Source: Buxus sempervirens
Taxonomy: Eukaryota > Streptophyta > Magnoliopsida > Buxales > Buxaceae
Reading direction: 5' to 3'
Assembly: GCA_947561395.2 (NCBI GenBank)
Contig: OX387193.1
Location: forward strand, 4,650,001 to 4,714,000
Length of the DNA: 64,000 nt
The position numbers were made by a program, and so were the translations under genes. Below are positions 22,557 through 35,943 of this stretch, in pieces; position 1 is the first letter of the stretch; each line of letters opens with the position of its first letter. The notes below the pieces were generated by a model. That model made no database searches. It was not told where the DNA came from and was given only the letters and a program-made list of their open reading frames with translations.

Positions 22557-25500
22557 CTATTTAAACAGATGACATAAAAAATCATACATAGTTGCAAAAC
22601 TATTGTGAGGGATAATGATTGGAGATGCTAAAGGAAATCTTCAGAAAGTTTGGAAGTGTACTCCCTAAATAATATCATATCTGCCAAACTCAAAGTCAAA
22701 ATCCTTGAATTTAAACAAATTTTCAGATTATACCTTTCGTTTCAAGTACGTGACAGCATCTCGCTTTGAAGGGAAATTGGAGAAAACAGAAGCTGAATGT
22801 TCATCAATAAGGACTTTGAGCTGTTTCAGCTTTAGAGTCTTACTGGGTACCTGCAATAAACTGCTGGTTAATTATGAAATGCAACCTTAAAGATTAGAAA
22901 AGAGCTATTTCTGAAGAAGCACCTGATGCAAAAGCTGTTTACACAGCCTTTTCAACTTTACTTTCTGTCCACCACTCTCCACAACATCACATTTCTGTTC
23001 TACTGATGAACCAAGGTCAACAGAATCCTCTGCATCACTGTCATTGAAAGATGTCTTCTTCCCCTGAAAACGGTGACCGGATATTTTCTTTTGACGATCC
23101 CTTATACCAAGTCCTTGCTTTCCAGTTGTGGACTTGTCCTGCAGAAAAGGACTGGCATCAAAATCCACCTTAGCAGAAAATAAAGATGATAACAACCTCC
23201 CCGGTAAATGATTCAATTTCCACTAAGTTTATTTATTTATTTTTATCAGTAATGAAAATGTGTTCCTATTAAAATGTAAGAAGAGATACAGAGATAAGAA
23301 TACATCCCATGTGGAATGGAATGCACTCAAGACAGCAATCGTGAAAATGTTCTGAAAAGAAAGCAAAACACAACCCTCAATATATCTGTTCTACACATGT
23401 TATGAGAGATTCCCAATTCCTTACGATTTCCCCCACTCCATATTCCTTCCAATCAGCAGAAATTGACACCCAAAATGATGCCAGGCTCATTACTTTATCT
23501 AGGATTAACTCTCTTCCGCTGCAGATTTCTTCAAAAATCTTCAGATTATAATAGATTCAAAAGAATCCGTGACAAAATTCTCCTCAAGCAGACAGATATC
23601 CCGTAATTTTGGCCTTCATATCCACATTTTTTAAGGAAGTCTCTACAGAAAATCCAAAGAAATAATACAACCATATAACAGATATTCACCATCAGATGAT
23701 AAAAAGTCCTGCTAAGGAAACCATTGCCTGAATTTTGACCAAAAATTTGGGTGTCCAGCTGGAGCTTATGGCTGCCTATTAACCTTTTTTAAGTGCTTCT
23801 ATTTGTTTTTGTGCAAAAAAAGATCAGCATAACCTGTATTTTGCTTGTGTTTGTTTCAATAAACTATATAGACATAAAGCTCATTTTAAAAAATATAAGC
23901 TTAAGGAGATGTATATATTGCAATTGCATTTGTCATATTCCAAAAAATCAAGTTGCCTAAGCCAACATTAGTTAAGCCTTTTCTTTCCATTTTGGTACAT
24001 TGATGGCATCACTACCACATCATATTAGCACTACAATCACATCAACACCATTACCAACTGCAAAATGATCATTCACCCAGACAACAAAAGCACCACCATG
24101 TTGCAGACACTGCAATCATTACACCACCTTTGAAGACAGCACCATCATAACACCATCAACTATGGTAATAATCTCACCACCATTACTAACATGGCCACCA
24201 TATTCAATAGTGACACCACCATGACTGCTAAATAGCTGCCACCACATTGATAAATGGAACAATTAGCGCCATAGTATTTGACATGACGCATTCACATAAA
24301 ATATCTATACCCCCACTATCACGACAACTACATCGAAGGTTGCACCACCTTCACCACTAACACATCCGTAAAAGTCACTACCACCATCACCACCTCTCAC
24401 ATTTTCTATGAACTGATCACCACTATTTAATGACTGGACTGCCTCCATGGTCATTGTCATAATCACTACTATCACTAACTCTTCTTTAACGTTATCAGCA
24501 CCATCACCTATTACATGGTCAACACTTCCTGGAGTACAATCACCAACATTATCATGTCTTAGTAGTTTTCAAACCGTCTTTCAAGCTTATTATTATTCCC
24601 CTTAATTAAAACAAATGAAAGGGAAAAATGCATTTTCATAAAAGTGATGTTCGAGTGGTTTGGTCAAGCTAAATCTTGATGGGCATTTTAGTTTTTGATA
24701 ATCAAGGCATTTTAGGGGTCTTTCATAATGAAGGAGAAGAGATTCTTCTTTCCTATTCAGCGCTAGTTAGACATTGGCAACCATAATGGAGTTGAGGCAT
24801 TTTCCTCTTGTTAAGACTTGAGAAGGCAGCCGATTTGAATGCATCTTCTTGTGAAATGCAGGGGTATTCTTCTATCATCATAGATTATATTGTTAGCAGA
24901 CCATAAAGGTTGTGGAGGTTATCTCACACTTTTTGGTTGATTTGACATATGGCCCCTCAAGATGAGGAACTCATTCTCTAAGTTGCCTTGGTTGGTCAAT
25001 GGATCAGCAAATAACTTACTGAGAGCCAGGCATTTTGCTTGGTTTTCTTTGTCCTTTAGTGCCTCTTCAAGTTTAAAATGGTCAGTAAGCTTGGGACCAA
25101 TCCTTAAGTTTCCATTGTGTAACTGTCCACTTGATTTCATAAAATTGGGTACTGGAACCCCATGAATATCCTTTAAAGTTAAGGCTTAACAAAGCACCCC
25201 AATTTGGGATCACTATTTTCAGAGGCTCTTTCCTTCCCTGCAAATCGCCCTTACAATAGCATGATGATGCACCTGCAAAGCATGAATGACACACCTGCAA
25301 CTAAAATTGTCTCTCTAACCATGAATTTTATGATACTACTAATTCAGCAACCACAAACATCAACATGCATCACCCACATGATTCCAAAAAAGTATAAATC
25401 ATTGTTAGATCTTCTAAAGCTTTTATTAATTCCCATTCCCAAGTTATATAAGAATGATGGGTTACCATGTTATTGGAGTATATCTCATTTCATCAATTTG

Positions 25501-28500
25501 TTAAAAAACTTTCATCTGAATAGCATATGATATTGCATGCATGCAAACAAAACATAGTGCCAATTCTTAGCCAAAGTTCCACAAAATTTAAGCTGTATGA
25601 ACAGTATTCACCCAGTCTATACATAAATAACTGCTTTCTATGAAAATATGCTCTACTGTGCACTTTTGAGTAAAAGAAAATACCTACCTGGACCAGTTTG
25701 TAAAGATTCTCTTGATCTTCTTCAAAGAAAGCCCTCTTATTACAGTCTGAAGCACTTTCTGCGGTGCAGGCCTTCTTTGCTGTAATTTGTTCTCCAAGGA
25801 AACCGCCGGAGATGAATCCGTATTTATGGCCCCACCAATGCAGTGAAACATCATTCTCTGTCTTTCCTGTCACAACACCCAGATGTGACATTTCCAAATT
25901 AAGACAATATAAAGTTAGCCAGCAAGCAATATCTGCATGCTTGGGGCAGCAGGAAATCATATCATCAAGAAAATTGCACAGATGAAAAATAAACTGAAAA
26001 TTACACTGCTTTGTATTAGAAAAAAGACAATCTTCATATGCACACAAATAGTACATACCAAAAAAATCCAATCAAACATAAAGATGCTCACAGTACTGCA
26101 GCATAACAGACTGCAGGTAAATTGCATACACAAAAAAAAACTTCAATTAACATACATAATTGAGTAGGAAAAAGAACAAGGACTCCAGTCTGTGTACAAA
26201 TAGAACAGGCCAAACAAGGTTGGGATACTGATCCTGATATTGACTTTTTATCCATTTCAAAACATCACAAGAACATGAAGTAGAATCACTCTCTTACTAA
26301 CTGAATATGCATAAGATATGAAAGCAGTTTCAAGTACAAAAACTAATTTATCAAGTAATAATGAAAACCACAGTCCATAAGAACATAAATTTGAACCATA
26401 ACAAGGATGCTCTAACCCAGGCGGACTTCAGGTTAAATAAGAAATTTTCTGCACCAGAAGATTATTCTGATATTCACCTCTTGACAAAGAATTTACCAAA
26501 TCGTCTACAGGAATGTATTTTGTCTAATGCTGGCATCTTAAATTGAAATCAGGATAGACATTGGCAGGTATTTGTTCTAAAATATTTCAGAGTATCCATG
26601 TTCAAACTTAAAACTAAGACAAAAATGAACAAATAGTCAAATCCATCATGTCGAAACATACAACAGTGCTATGAGTAACTGTATCCACCTCTCAAATGGC
26701 TGAAATATAACATATCTAAGCAGAAGACAACATAGTGACAAATATTGACTGTGCTTCACATATCTAAACCCTGGGCATTATTTGAATAATTTTTCAAACA
26801 AATTACAAGAAAATATATTGGGTTCTGGAATGATACAATATACTATCAGCAATATGGGTAAGATCACAATTGTCAGTCTACAACTATTTCAAAAAATTAA
26901 CTTCAGCATCAAACATAAGAGAATCAGACTTACTTTTTTTTGTATGAGTGAGAGAATCAGATTTATTTGACTCTAAATCAAAAACATCAGCTTGATCAAG
27001 ATATGACTCTGCGCCTTCTTCAGCCTTCCTGACCTGGAAAACACAACATCATTACCATGAACTAAGTCAAAACTTATATAAGAAAAGAAGCTGACAACTC
27101 ACACTTTGATCTTAAAGTTTCTTAAACTGAACAGGGAGATATACTTCTGATCAAAAGAATATATTCGTGGATGGAGTTTAATTTAATATTTTCCTAAACA
27201 CTACAAAAGAAAAAATGTTAGCACAAAAAATTATATCACACATGATGAATGTTTCAGGTGGATGCATGGAGAACTGAGAAATTTGAAGAAAGGGGCATAT
27301 CTGAGAATGTCTTGTAATTGCTTAAATAAGTGAAAATTTTGAAGAAAGGGGCATGTAAGCAAAATCCTAAGAAGGCGGCTGTGAGTTGTGAGTGTATATT
27401 CATCTAAGGATCTAAGAGGTGGGGAAGAAGAATGCAAAGAACCTGAATAAAGTCACTCCGACAAAATTTAAATACTCATGATCTGAACAAATATATGGCT
27501 TTTGATAGATTGTGATGAAGAAACAGGAATCATTCAACCAACATGAACTTGGGATACCTCATTTTGTTGCATTAATTTTGAACTAATATTATTGTACTAC
27601 ATAATATATGAACAAAATTAAAAAAACAAATATATGGCTTTTGATAGATTGTGATGAAGAATCAGGATTCGTTGTACCATCATGAACTTGGGATACTTCA
27701 TTTTGTTGCGTTAATTTTGAACTAATATAATTGTACTACATAATATATGTACAAAATTAAAGACTAATGTTTCAACATTCAATAATATTTTTAAGTATAC
27801 TTATTAAAATTGGAGAATTTGAATCATCTTGATAGCCATTTTTAATTTCAATTCTAAGTCACAGGCTGAGCTGAACTTGATTAAGGCCTCTTACTGTGGG
27901 AACTGCAAGGAACAGCAAATAAACAATGGGATTAAATATATGGAACCATAAAGCACAGCAAATAGGCTCCACTTTAGCCAATAAATTAAATGACAACAAA
28001 AAATAATATAACTACTGTAACAAGCTCAAAACTGTGAGAGAATTATAAGCCATTAAAGCAGAAGCATGAGGCACAATATCCACGTTCTCAACAAAAATTT
28101 CGATATCGTGAAAATCAGTTTTAGGACTTCTGATAGTTTGACCAGTGCATCAATGGATCTTAAACACATGAAGCATAGTACTAAATGCCAGCATAAAACA
28201 ACTATATAGTGACCCATTTCAGCCATAGAGAAGATGAGGATTGCATTTTGTAGCCAAAATCTATGAGGAAAGTTGAGTACTTACAAGAATCCCTTCAAGA
28301 TCCTTGGATGAATATCCATGAACAAGCTTGCCTCTCTCCCTTTTCTTATATCTAATCAAAATTCCCAAACACAATAGAAAATGCAACCATTAGAAGCAAT
28401 TCAGACACACCTAGTATAGTATATTAATAATTACAATAAATTTATTGACCTCCCCTGCGGTCGAGTGGCCTTAACAACTGGATCCTGCTCTTTAAAAGCA

Positions 28501-29334
28501 CCACTCATCAAGTCTACTTTAACGTCGTTCTTCTCAACATCTGTTACGTAAAAAGACAATTACCACAGGAACAACTTAAGATAATGAATGCAGCATAACA
28601 TCACTTCAACTGAGCTTTACCTTCATTGGTTTCTGCTGCTTGCTGCCAAATACAAACATAAGAAGATTAAAAATTGAACATATTAGTTCCATCAAATTTA
28701 TTGCATAAAATCCTAGGCAAAGAACGAGAAGCATGTATCGAATGCAATGAATTACCACTTTCAATCTTTTGAGGATACTGTCGAATTGTGCAGTATCGAA
28801 TGCCCAATTATTAGAAACTTTGTCCGATCCAATACCTATTGAAATTATTGATCCAAGAAAACATATATTGTAGTAATAGTATCATCCATTTGCCAGCGTT
28901 AAGAAACATTCATAAATGCTTCAATTAAACCAGAAAAAAAAATTTGCTAATGACATCGGAAACCTGTGGTGTCCTGTTTGTTTTTTACTCTGACATAACC
29001 CTTAATTCCTTGCTTTTCTTTTCCTAGTCCTTCACCTTCTTCCCATCCCTAAAATAAGAAAAAACACACAATGCATCATCAAATAGCGAGGTCAAACGAT
29101 TAAATCATTCAACTCAACCGTAGAAAATACAAAAGTTGCAAATAAATCTCTAAAATAAAAAAGAGAAAGAATAAAACATGTCAAAATCACTTGAAATTTA
29201 GTTTAGGGTCTTTTATAGAACAGACGAGATCGTGAGAAAGAGAGAACAAAACACACCATTTGTTTCATGAGACGGAAAGCAGCGGACCGTTTTTCAATTC
29301 CGACGTACCGGAGCGGAGCTTCCGGTGCCGCCAT
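22086..29334 (-). CDS. G-patch domain protein (PINX1/GPATCH-like)
   Basis: Eleven exons join in phase on the minus strand: 29257-29334, 28964-29048, 28756-28835, 28621-28642, 28450-28540, 28285-28351, 26934-27033, 25688-25866, 22923-23138, 22734-22850, 22086-22139; 362 residues. The protein begins [20 protein letters not shown], and a G-patch ([20 protein letters not shown], about residues 26-45) spans exons 1-2. G-patches activate DEAH RNA helicases in splicing and ribosome maturation. Next come [17 protein letters not shown], a basic [18 protein letters not shown], a conserved-looking [18 protein letters not shown], a Lys/Ser/Asp-rich nuclear-type linker, and a basic C terminus with [17 protein letters not shown], reminiscent of RNA-binding domains. 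Plants have this protein as a single D111/G-patch gene; its exact role is not known to me. Large introns hold repeats. Confidence 0.85.
22504..22555. repeat. (AT)n microsatellite
   Basis: About 26 uninterrupted AT units in the last intron of the G-patch gene. Confidence 0.95.
23998..24545. repeat. Degenerate CAC/ATC-rich tract
   Basis: Over 500 bp with recurrent CACCAC, ATCACC and ACCATC triplets (for example ACATCAACACCATTACCAAC). It looks like an eroded trinucleotide microsatellite in the 2.5-kb intron (23139-25687) of the G-patch gene. No long frame remains. Confidence 0.6.
27487..27764. repeat. 139-bp tandem duplication
   Basis: Two adjacent copies (from 27487 and 27626) starting ACAAATATATGGCTTTTGAT are about 93% alike by eye. 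They lie in the intron between the sixth and seventh coding exons of the G-patch gene. Confidence 0.85.
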
Positions 29335-29490
29335 GACGTTCTCCTTCCGTCCCCGATCCCTAATTCTGTTCTTCAAAGAAGCAGCGTTTTGTTCAGAGGA
29401 CGCCGCCGGAAGAGTCAAGAGCGAGGAAGGGCGAAGAGGCGGACGGGACTCGAATGCAATGGGAGGAAAAATAGCGTGTTTCGTAGGTAT

Positions 29491-30129
29491 CGTTTGGTAA
29501 CGCTTTTCAGAAGTGTTTTTTGAAAACAAAAGTGTTGTTTGGTTATACACACGTGAAGCAATTTATAAGAAGCAAAAAACAATTTCATTGTTTTTCAAGA
29601 GAAGCATAGAAATGTTGTTTCTCACTTTAACTATAAATATACATTCTTGCTTCTAAAACCCTTAACAAAAAAATTAGACTTAGCAAAAATTGACCGAACC
29701 CGCTCGAATCAAATCCAAATAAATGGGTTTGGATTAACCCGTGTAATAACTGGGTTGGTTTCGGGTTGGGCATTTAGCAACCCGTTCGTGTTTGGGTTAA
29801 CTCGAATCTAACCCGATAACGATGGCAGATAAAAAATAATTTAGAAAATGAGTTGATTTTACTTGATAATGACCTATTGAATTCTAAAATTTATCACTAA
29901 TTCACGTTATATTTTTAAGTATAAAGCATCAACTGTTTACAGTTGCTTTATATGATAGCATAAAAGCAATTTATATACTACTGCAGTTACCAAACATGCT
30001 TTTATGCTTCTTAGCAATAAAACAAAAGTTTATCAAACAATTTTACTTTAACAAAAAACTTCAGAAAAATAAAATTTTTTTTTTCTTACTTACTTTTGAA
30101 AGTAAAAAATCAAAAGCGTTATCAAACAG
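29491..30129. mobile_element. TIR element near the G-patch gene start
   Basis: The ends CGTTTGGTAACGCTTTT (29491) and AAAAGCGTTATCAAACAG (about 30113-30130) are inverted partners with more GCTTCT/AGAAGC-type matches inside. The interior (about 29690-29830) contains ACCCG-rich GGGTTGGTTTCGGGTTGGGC and its partners, perhaps a nested fragment. No coding capacity, no clear target duplication. It lies about 160 bp upstream of the G-patch ATG, so it may affect that promoter. Confidence 0.45.
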
Positions 30130-30847
30130 AGCTGTAGTAAGTGAGAGTTAAGTGCATTGACATTTCACTACCGTCTCATTGATTGTGATTTTATTTATGA
30201 CGTGTTGGGACGGGACCATCGTAGCTGAAACGCTTGGACTTACGGGAAAATGGGGTGCAAGTGATAATTTTCAATAATAGTAAGTGATAATTTTCAATAA
30301 TAATTCAGATTCAGTGGGGCAGTTTTCAAAAATTAAGAAATAGTAATAAGTTTTAAGATAATTACGAACAAATGTCATTTCACCTTTCATAAAGAATTTT
30401 TTCCAAAATTATTCTTACAACACTAATAAAATTTTTTGAGCTTTTTGTAAATAGTCAAACATTACAAGTTTGCCAACATTCTAACTTTAAAAGTCTTTTT
30501 AAAAAACAACTTTACTATTGTCTCGAGAATAATGTTTTTTAAAAGATTGTAATTATGCCAGTTGCGGTTTACAGATATTTTAGGTTTGCCATTACAAATA
30601 TACAAAATGAGAAATAAGTATTCAAAATTGAGTTTTTACCTTATTTTGAATTTTAGTGTATTTTCTAAAACACATATTATCAAACCCCATTCCTAATTTC
30701 CTAACCAAATTAGGGTCATTTGGCATTCATTTTGAGAACTCATTTCAAGAATTGGAATGAGTTAGGTTAGAATGAACGTGAGGGGCTAAATGGGTGTTTG
30801 ATTTGATTTATCAAATTAGTTTTTCCTAAATGAGTTCTAAAAAATAC
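30130..30847. other. Spacer left of the 12-kb retrotransposon
   Basis: AT-rich, no gene. It has a short duplication (AAGTGATAATTTTCAATAAT twice, 30259-30302), a piece related to the 43224-43407 MITE (AATAATTCAGATTCAGT) and, at 30712-30765, GGAATGAG-rich sequence whose inverse occurs right of the retrotransposon near 43165-43218. Confidence 0.4.
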
Positions 30848-33285
30848 TGTGCGCACCCCCTTTTTCGGTTTCCGGGTTCCGCACGACGAGGTGCATGTAG
30901 AAGTGATGCTCGCCTCGGGATTGTTTTGGAGTTTGGAGTCGCCACTGCCTGAGATGTGCAGGCAGACACAAAAGGGCACCTATCCGGGCCTAATTATTCT
31001 GGTCTGCGGCTTTTTAGAGATCTGAGCAAGTTCTCGGTTACGTCTAGGGAAGCCCGAAGACACCCTAGCCCGCCCCGCCGATTGACAGGTCCCTTGGGTC
31101 TCCTTGGTCTTGAGTCAACTTAATTCTCACCCTTCCTAGACCAGCATGCACACTTATTTGGTCAGAGTGGGGACCATTGATGGTGTGGGTCCCCTTTTAT
31201 TTTAATTTTATCTTTTTTATTTATCTAAGTGAGGTGGGTCGGACCCGGGTCCCGTTGGAAGACCCGTGGGCTGCCATGGTTGGGCCTTGGGCCCAGTTGG
31301 GTTATTGGGTAACCCATTTGGATATTTTATTATTTTATTTATTTACACTTTAGGGTTGGGCTTAGTGGGCTTGGAATGAGCCCATTAGCTAAAGTCAAGT
31401 GGCCTTGGGCCCGTTTATTGAAAACGGGCCTGGTTTGGGCCGGTCAAAAGTGGGCCCCACAAGTGGGCCAAAGGGATCTTAATGGGCCTATCTAGGCCCA
31501 AAGTCCAAAAATGGGCTTAAGATAGCCCAAGTGGTTTAAGGGAATGGTTCAAGCCGGTTTAGGCCGGATTAGGTCCAACCGAACCAAGAAATTACACTTT
31601 TTACATTATTTCACAAGTGCCCGTATTTTCTTTACGGTCCGGCTTGCCCGTGAATGGATTACGGTCTCCCTCGCCCGTGAAGAAAACACGGTCCAGGCTG
31701 GACCGGCCTGAGTTTACGGGCGCAATTCAGTTTGCCCGTTTGCTGCCGATTTCAATCTGGATCTGTTCCGTGGCCTTCTTGGGATCTTCAATGACTTCTG
31801 TGGCGATTCCAGGGCCTTTAGGATTCTTCATTTCCTTCTTTTGGCTTGAAAAGGACATTCTTCTTCTTTGATTTTTCTTGAAGAAACCGGATCATTTCTT
31901 GTTTGTTTACCCCCATATTTAAAAATAGGACCTATGGTATTTACAGGGAATTGAACATCCTTAAAGAAGTCATATCCCAATCATGGAATAAGAAGGATCA
32001 TTAGTTGATTCTTAGTGTCCAAGGGACACTTTCTTTTCTTTTTTTTTCTTTTTTTCTTTTTATGATCAACTCCTTTTAGCTTGCCATGACTTAAGAGGGA
32101 ACAACAAAAGGGTTAGTAGAAACTGTAGAATGTACAATACTTTGAAAAGAAATTAAAACTTATCACATTGTATTTAAATGGGTGAGAAAAAATACTTACA
32201 ATGCTGTTTATGACTAGTTCTAATGGTTCCTCTGGATTTGAGCAAATTCGGCAGCGCTTCCGCGTCCTCCGGAATTTTCTGGATTGATTTTGGCAGAGGT
32301 TTGGTGGGTTCTTGATGTTCAAAGGATAAAAAGAAGATTTTAGGCATGGTTTTGATGAGACAGGGGCAATTTGGGAACAAAAGAGGTTTAGGTTAGGGGT
32401 GGTGGTAGTTGGGCAGAGTTTGGACGTGGAAACATCAAGGAAGGAGAAGGGGGACGGCCAAGGAGAAGGCTTCCTCAAATGAAGGGGGTGGCCTCTCTAT
32501 TTATAGGCAAAATTTTCGTGCCCGTATTTGAACTACGGGCATGCCTTGCCCGTACTTTAACTACGGGCGTGCCTTGCCCGTAATTCAATTACGGGCGAAA
32601 AACGAATATTTGCAATTATCGCAGATTCTTCCGTACGGGACGCGTGTCCCGCCACGCGTCCCCTTCTAGAAGCTTGCCCGTAGTTGAAGTACGGGCATGC
32701 GTCGCCCGTACTTCAAATACGGTCCCGCACGTTTTTAAAATGTTTGGATTTCAAACCTTTATTCAATTTGGTTTATTTAAAGATTTTTATCCGATTTTTT
32801 GATTATTTTATTATAAAACGAGATTCTCTTATTAAAATAATATTAAAAGATCATTTTTATTTATTTAATTCATCTATTCTGCTTTTTGCTGCTGTTTTGC
32901 CACATGGGCAGCTTTTCTTTGAAACTTCAACTGCCCATAACTTTTCCGTCCGATGTCCGATTTCAGCAAATTTGGTGTCGTTGGAATCAGCTCGGAATGC
33001 TCTATCCAATGGGATCAAATTGGGCAGTTGAATTGGGGCCGAGCAAAAAGTCAACTTTCGCTCCCCCAAAAGTTTGACCGGCTTATAACTTCCTCATCCG
33101 GACTCCGATTCCAGCAAACTCAGTTGCATTAGAACCGTGTCGAAATGCTCTTTTCAATGAGAGGAAGTTTGATGGCCAATTCTCTTTGGATCAAAAAGTC
33201 AAATTTTGGCCCCCTCAGGGTTTGACTTTTTAATTGAAATTTTCATTTTCTTCATTTTCGGGGGTGCAAAAATCAGGTGCTAACA
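30848..33285 (-). repeat. Left LTR (3' LTR of the element)
   Basis: 2438 bp, almost identical to 40409-42848. It has GGGCC-rich palindromic stretches around 31250-31530, a palindrome array at 32518-32727 and a TATA box at 32497-32505 (minus strand). Confidence 0.95.
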
Positions 33286-33301
33286 GCTGCCCCTCTTTGC
33301 C
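33286..33301 (-). other. Polypurine tract
   Basis: On the minus strand GGCAAAGAGGGGCAGC directly precedes the left LTR (TGTTAGC), the normal position of the plus-strand primer. Confidence 0.65.
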
Positions 33302-35943
33302 GGAGTCACCTTGGGGATGAACGACAAAGAAGAAAAGGAACCTTATTTTTGCACCTTGCACTTCGGTCGACATGATCAACGAGCTCAAGTCCTCTTGATT
33401 TTCAAAGCAGCGGAAACACGAAACGGTTTCCACTAAGTTTTTTAGGAGCTTGCTCACCCACACTTCGCGGGCTTCCTGGAGCAACCCCTGATTGGTTTCT
33501 ACTTGGATCTCGAAGCTTGCTCACCCACACTTCGCAGGTTTCTTGGAGCAATTTCTTGATTTCAATTTAAATTTTTAAAAGGGATGGGATTGGACTTAAG
33601 CTCACCAACCTGTTTCGGCATCGATGCAAGATGCTCAACAATGTTCTTTTCTTTTTGTTTGTTCCATTAAAGCTTTTAGGTGATTTCCAATTTTTTGGCT
33701 TTCTTTTCAGCAAATTTAGAGCTTTGTTTTTTTTTTTTTTTTTTTTTAGAGGCTAGATGAGGGTTGATGATGGTGGTTCAGGACTGAAGGAGTCGGGAGG
33801 AGGCTGCCTTGCTGCTGTTTGTCATCCGGAGAACCTCGCACACCTGACCTATTCTATTTACAAAAGTGGTAAATCAAAAATTACAAAAGGGCCGATTTGC
33901 CTAGAACTTCTTTGTTCTGCTTTCTTCTTCAAGTCTTGAGAACTTCGCCGCTCTTTCTTCACGGCATGGCCTTCTCAGCTTGGGGAAGAGTTCCTCCATC
34001 AGCCTCCCTTGTGATAAGTTAGAGGTTTCCTGGTTTGGAATGACTCTACTGGGGATTGGTGGGAACCTCTACCGCATTTCGCTTCTTTCACTTGGTTAGG
34101 AGCTTCTGCTGAGTATGGGCATTCTGTGGGGATTAAATGAGTTTTGTTGGGGAATAGAATCCGATGGGGACGAGAGATCTTTTTGCAATTCCCCTTGCCT
34201 CAGCTTGGCTTTCTTCCAGCTTGTTCTTTTTTCTGTCTTCAAGGCGTTTCTTGATGGCCTGCAAAGATCTCACAAAGTGGTGAGGCATCTGAAATCAAGA
34301 AGATAAGCAGAATAGGGTTTTTTTTTTTTTTTTTTTTTTGATCTTCAAAGAAAAGGCAAGACCAATGATCACGGTGATTTGCCTTGTTAGCTCAAAGTGT
34401 TTTGGGAAAGTGTGCTTGACACGTATTCCCATGAAATTATTGACTTGTGCCAACAAGGGTTTAAAAGCTGAGGGGTATTTCAAGGAATGTCCCCCCTTTC
34501 CCAGGTTTCGGTTTCTCTCATTTTCTCCCTTTTTGAGGGAAGTTTCAGGATTTGGCAATTGAGGATTCTTTCCGGGTTAGTGACTATCCCAACTTGAGGG
34601 TTCTTGGCCAACTTTTTGCATATCATGCCCTTCAGATCAGAGAGGTCTTGAAATTAGGACGAAACGTCAGTTTGGTTTTAAGTCTGAGAAATGAAAGGTG
34701 GCAAGGCTCAAAATTTTTTCATTCTCAGGTTTCACTTTGTGTCTGGCTGAAGCTCGTTCTTCCTCTTTTGGATTCCTTCATCACGAATCTGCACAAATCT
34801 GATTTTCACTTCTTCTGTAATCAGAAAGGACTTTCTAATGGGACGAAATGAAGGCCGAGGTTTTAGTTTATGAAAGAAAGGGAATATGGCTCAAAGTTTT
34901 TTTTCTTTTGAATGGGTTGAGTCATATTTTATCTTTGGTCTTTGACAATGTCTGCTTTACTTTCTTTTCTTTTCTTTTTGAGGCCTTTTGCTTTTTCCTT
35001 TATTTTTCCTTTTGCCTAGGGGCCGATTTTTGCTTTTTGATTTGCTTGGCATGCCCCAGTGTGCATTCTGATTTTTTTCTTTTCTTTTCTTTGCTTTTGC
35101 ATACTTGCCTCATTTCTTCTTTCTTTCTTCTTTGTCAAGCACCATATTTGGGGTATTTGACTCAATGGGTTAGAAACGAAGAATGTTAGGCTCAAAGGAT
35201 TTGACTAAGGATATGACTTTGGAAATTTGGGATGTGAAGCAAAAATGGCCTTTCATCCTTTTGCAGAAGTTGTGACAACTTTGTTGGATTATTTCATGCA
35301 AACTCATTCAGGAATCGATTCATCCTTTTTATTTCCTTTTTAGCTTTGCCCCAGTGTGGGGTGGCTAGACACAACACAGGTATTTGAATAATATGATCAG
35401 GCTCAAAGTGTTTGACTAGCGATTCTTAAAATTCATGATGGATGAAGAATGGCCTCTCATCCTTTCTCAAAGACATGATGTTAAAGTCGGCCTCGGCCCT
35501 TAGCTGGTTTAGACATTTTCTCTCTCTTTTTCTTTCTTTCCTCTCCAGGGTTATTCTGCCCCCCGTGCAAGGATGGGTTTGGGAGAAAAATCAAAGCATA
35601 GATCAGGAAATGACTGCCTTTGGCTCAGTCAAGGTTCTCATGGGACAGTATCCTGCACCCTGCTGAAAACACCTTTGAGCTATTCGGCATTTTTCCATGA
35701 TCATGGTCTTACCAAAGGGTATGGTCTCAGAGCAACGTCATCACCGACCAAACACTTGCATTTTTTCTTTTTCCTTTTCTCATTTTTATGTATACATATA
35801 TATATATATTTTTTCAAAAAGTTTGCATGGAAGTAAAAAATATTTACAGAATTACTAATTACCAGGAGAGATTAACAAAAAGGTAAATTTCAAACTTATC
35901 CTGGTTATAGTGGATGTTGCATCTTGCAGCCCTGCCTAACCTC
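33302..35943 (-). other. Non-coding internal region downstream of gag
   Basis: About 2.6 kb where pol would be expected. It has T- and CTT-rich low-complexity sequence and poly-T runs (33727-33748, 34319-34339). I found no reverse transcriptase, RNase H or integrase motif in any frame; short frames here have no recognisable domain. Confidence 0.7.

Noticed and set aside
23225..23560. Possible further LINE tail in a G-patch gene intron (TTTTTATCAGTAATGAAAATG)
   Set aside because: Resembles the other LINE tails only at the first 30 bp; no TSD and no ORF2 motif.
25493..26071. 192-codon minus-strand frame as a gene of its own
   Set aside because: Its middle part is exon 8 of the G-patch gene (25688-25866) with read-through into both flanking introns.
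31617..31871. 84-codon frame repeated at 41178-41432
   Set aside because: It lies inside the two LTRs, and identity follows from the LTR duplication, not from coding constraint.
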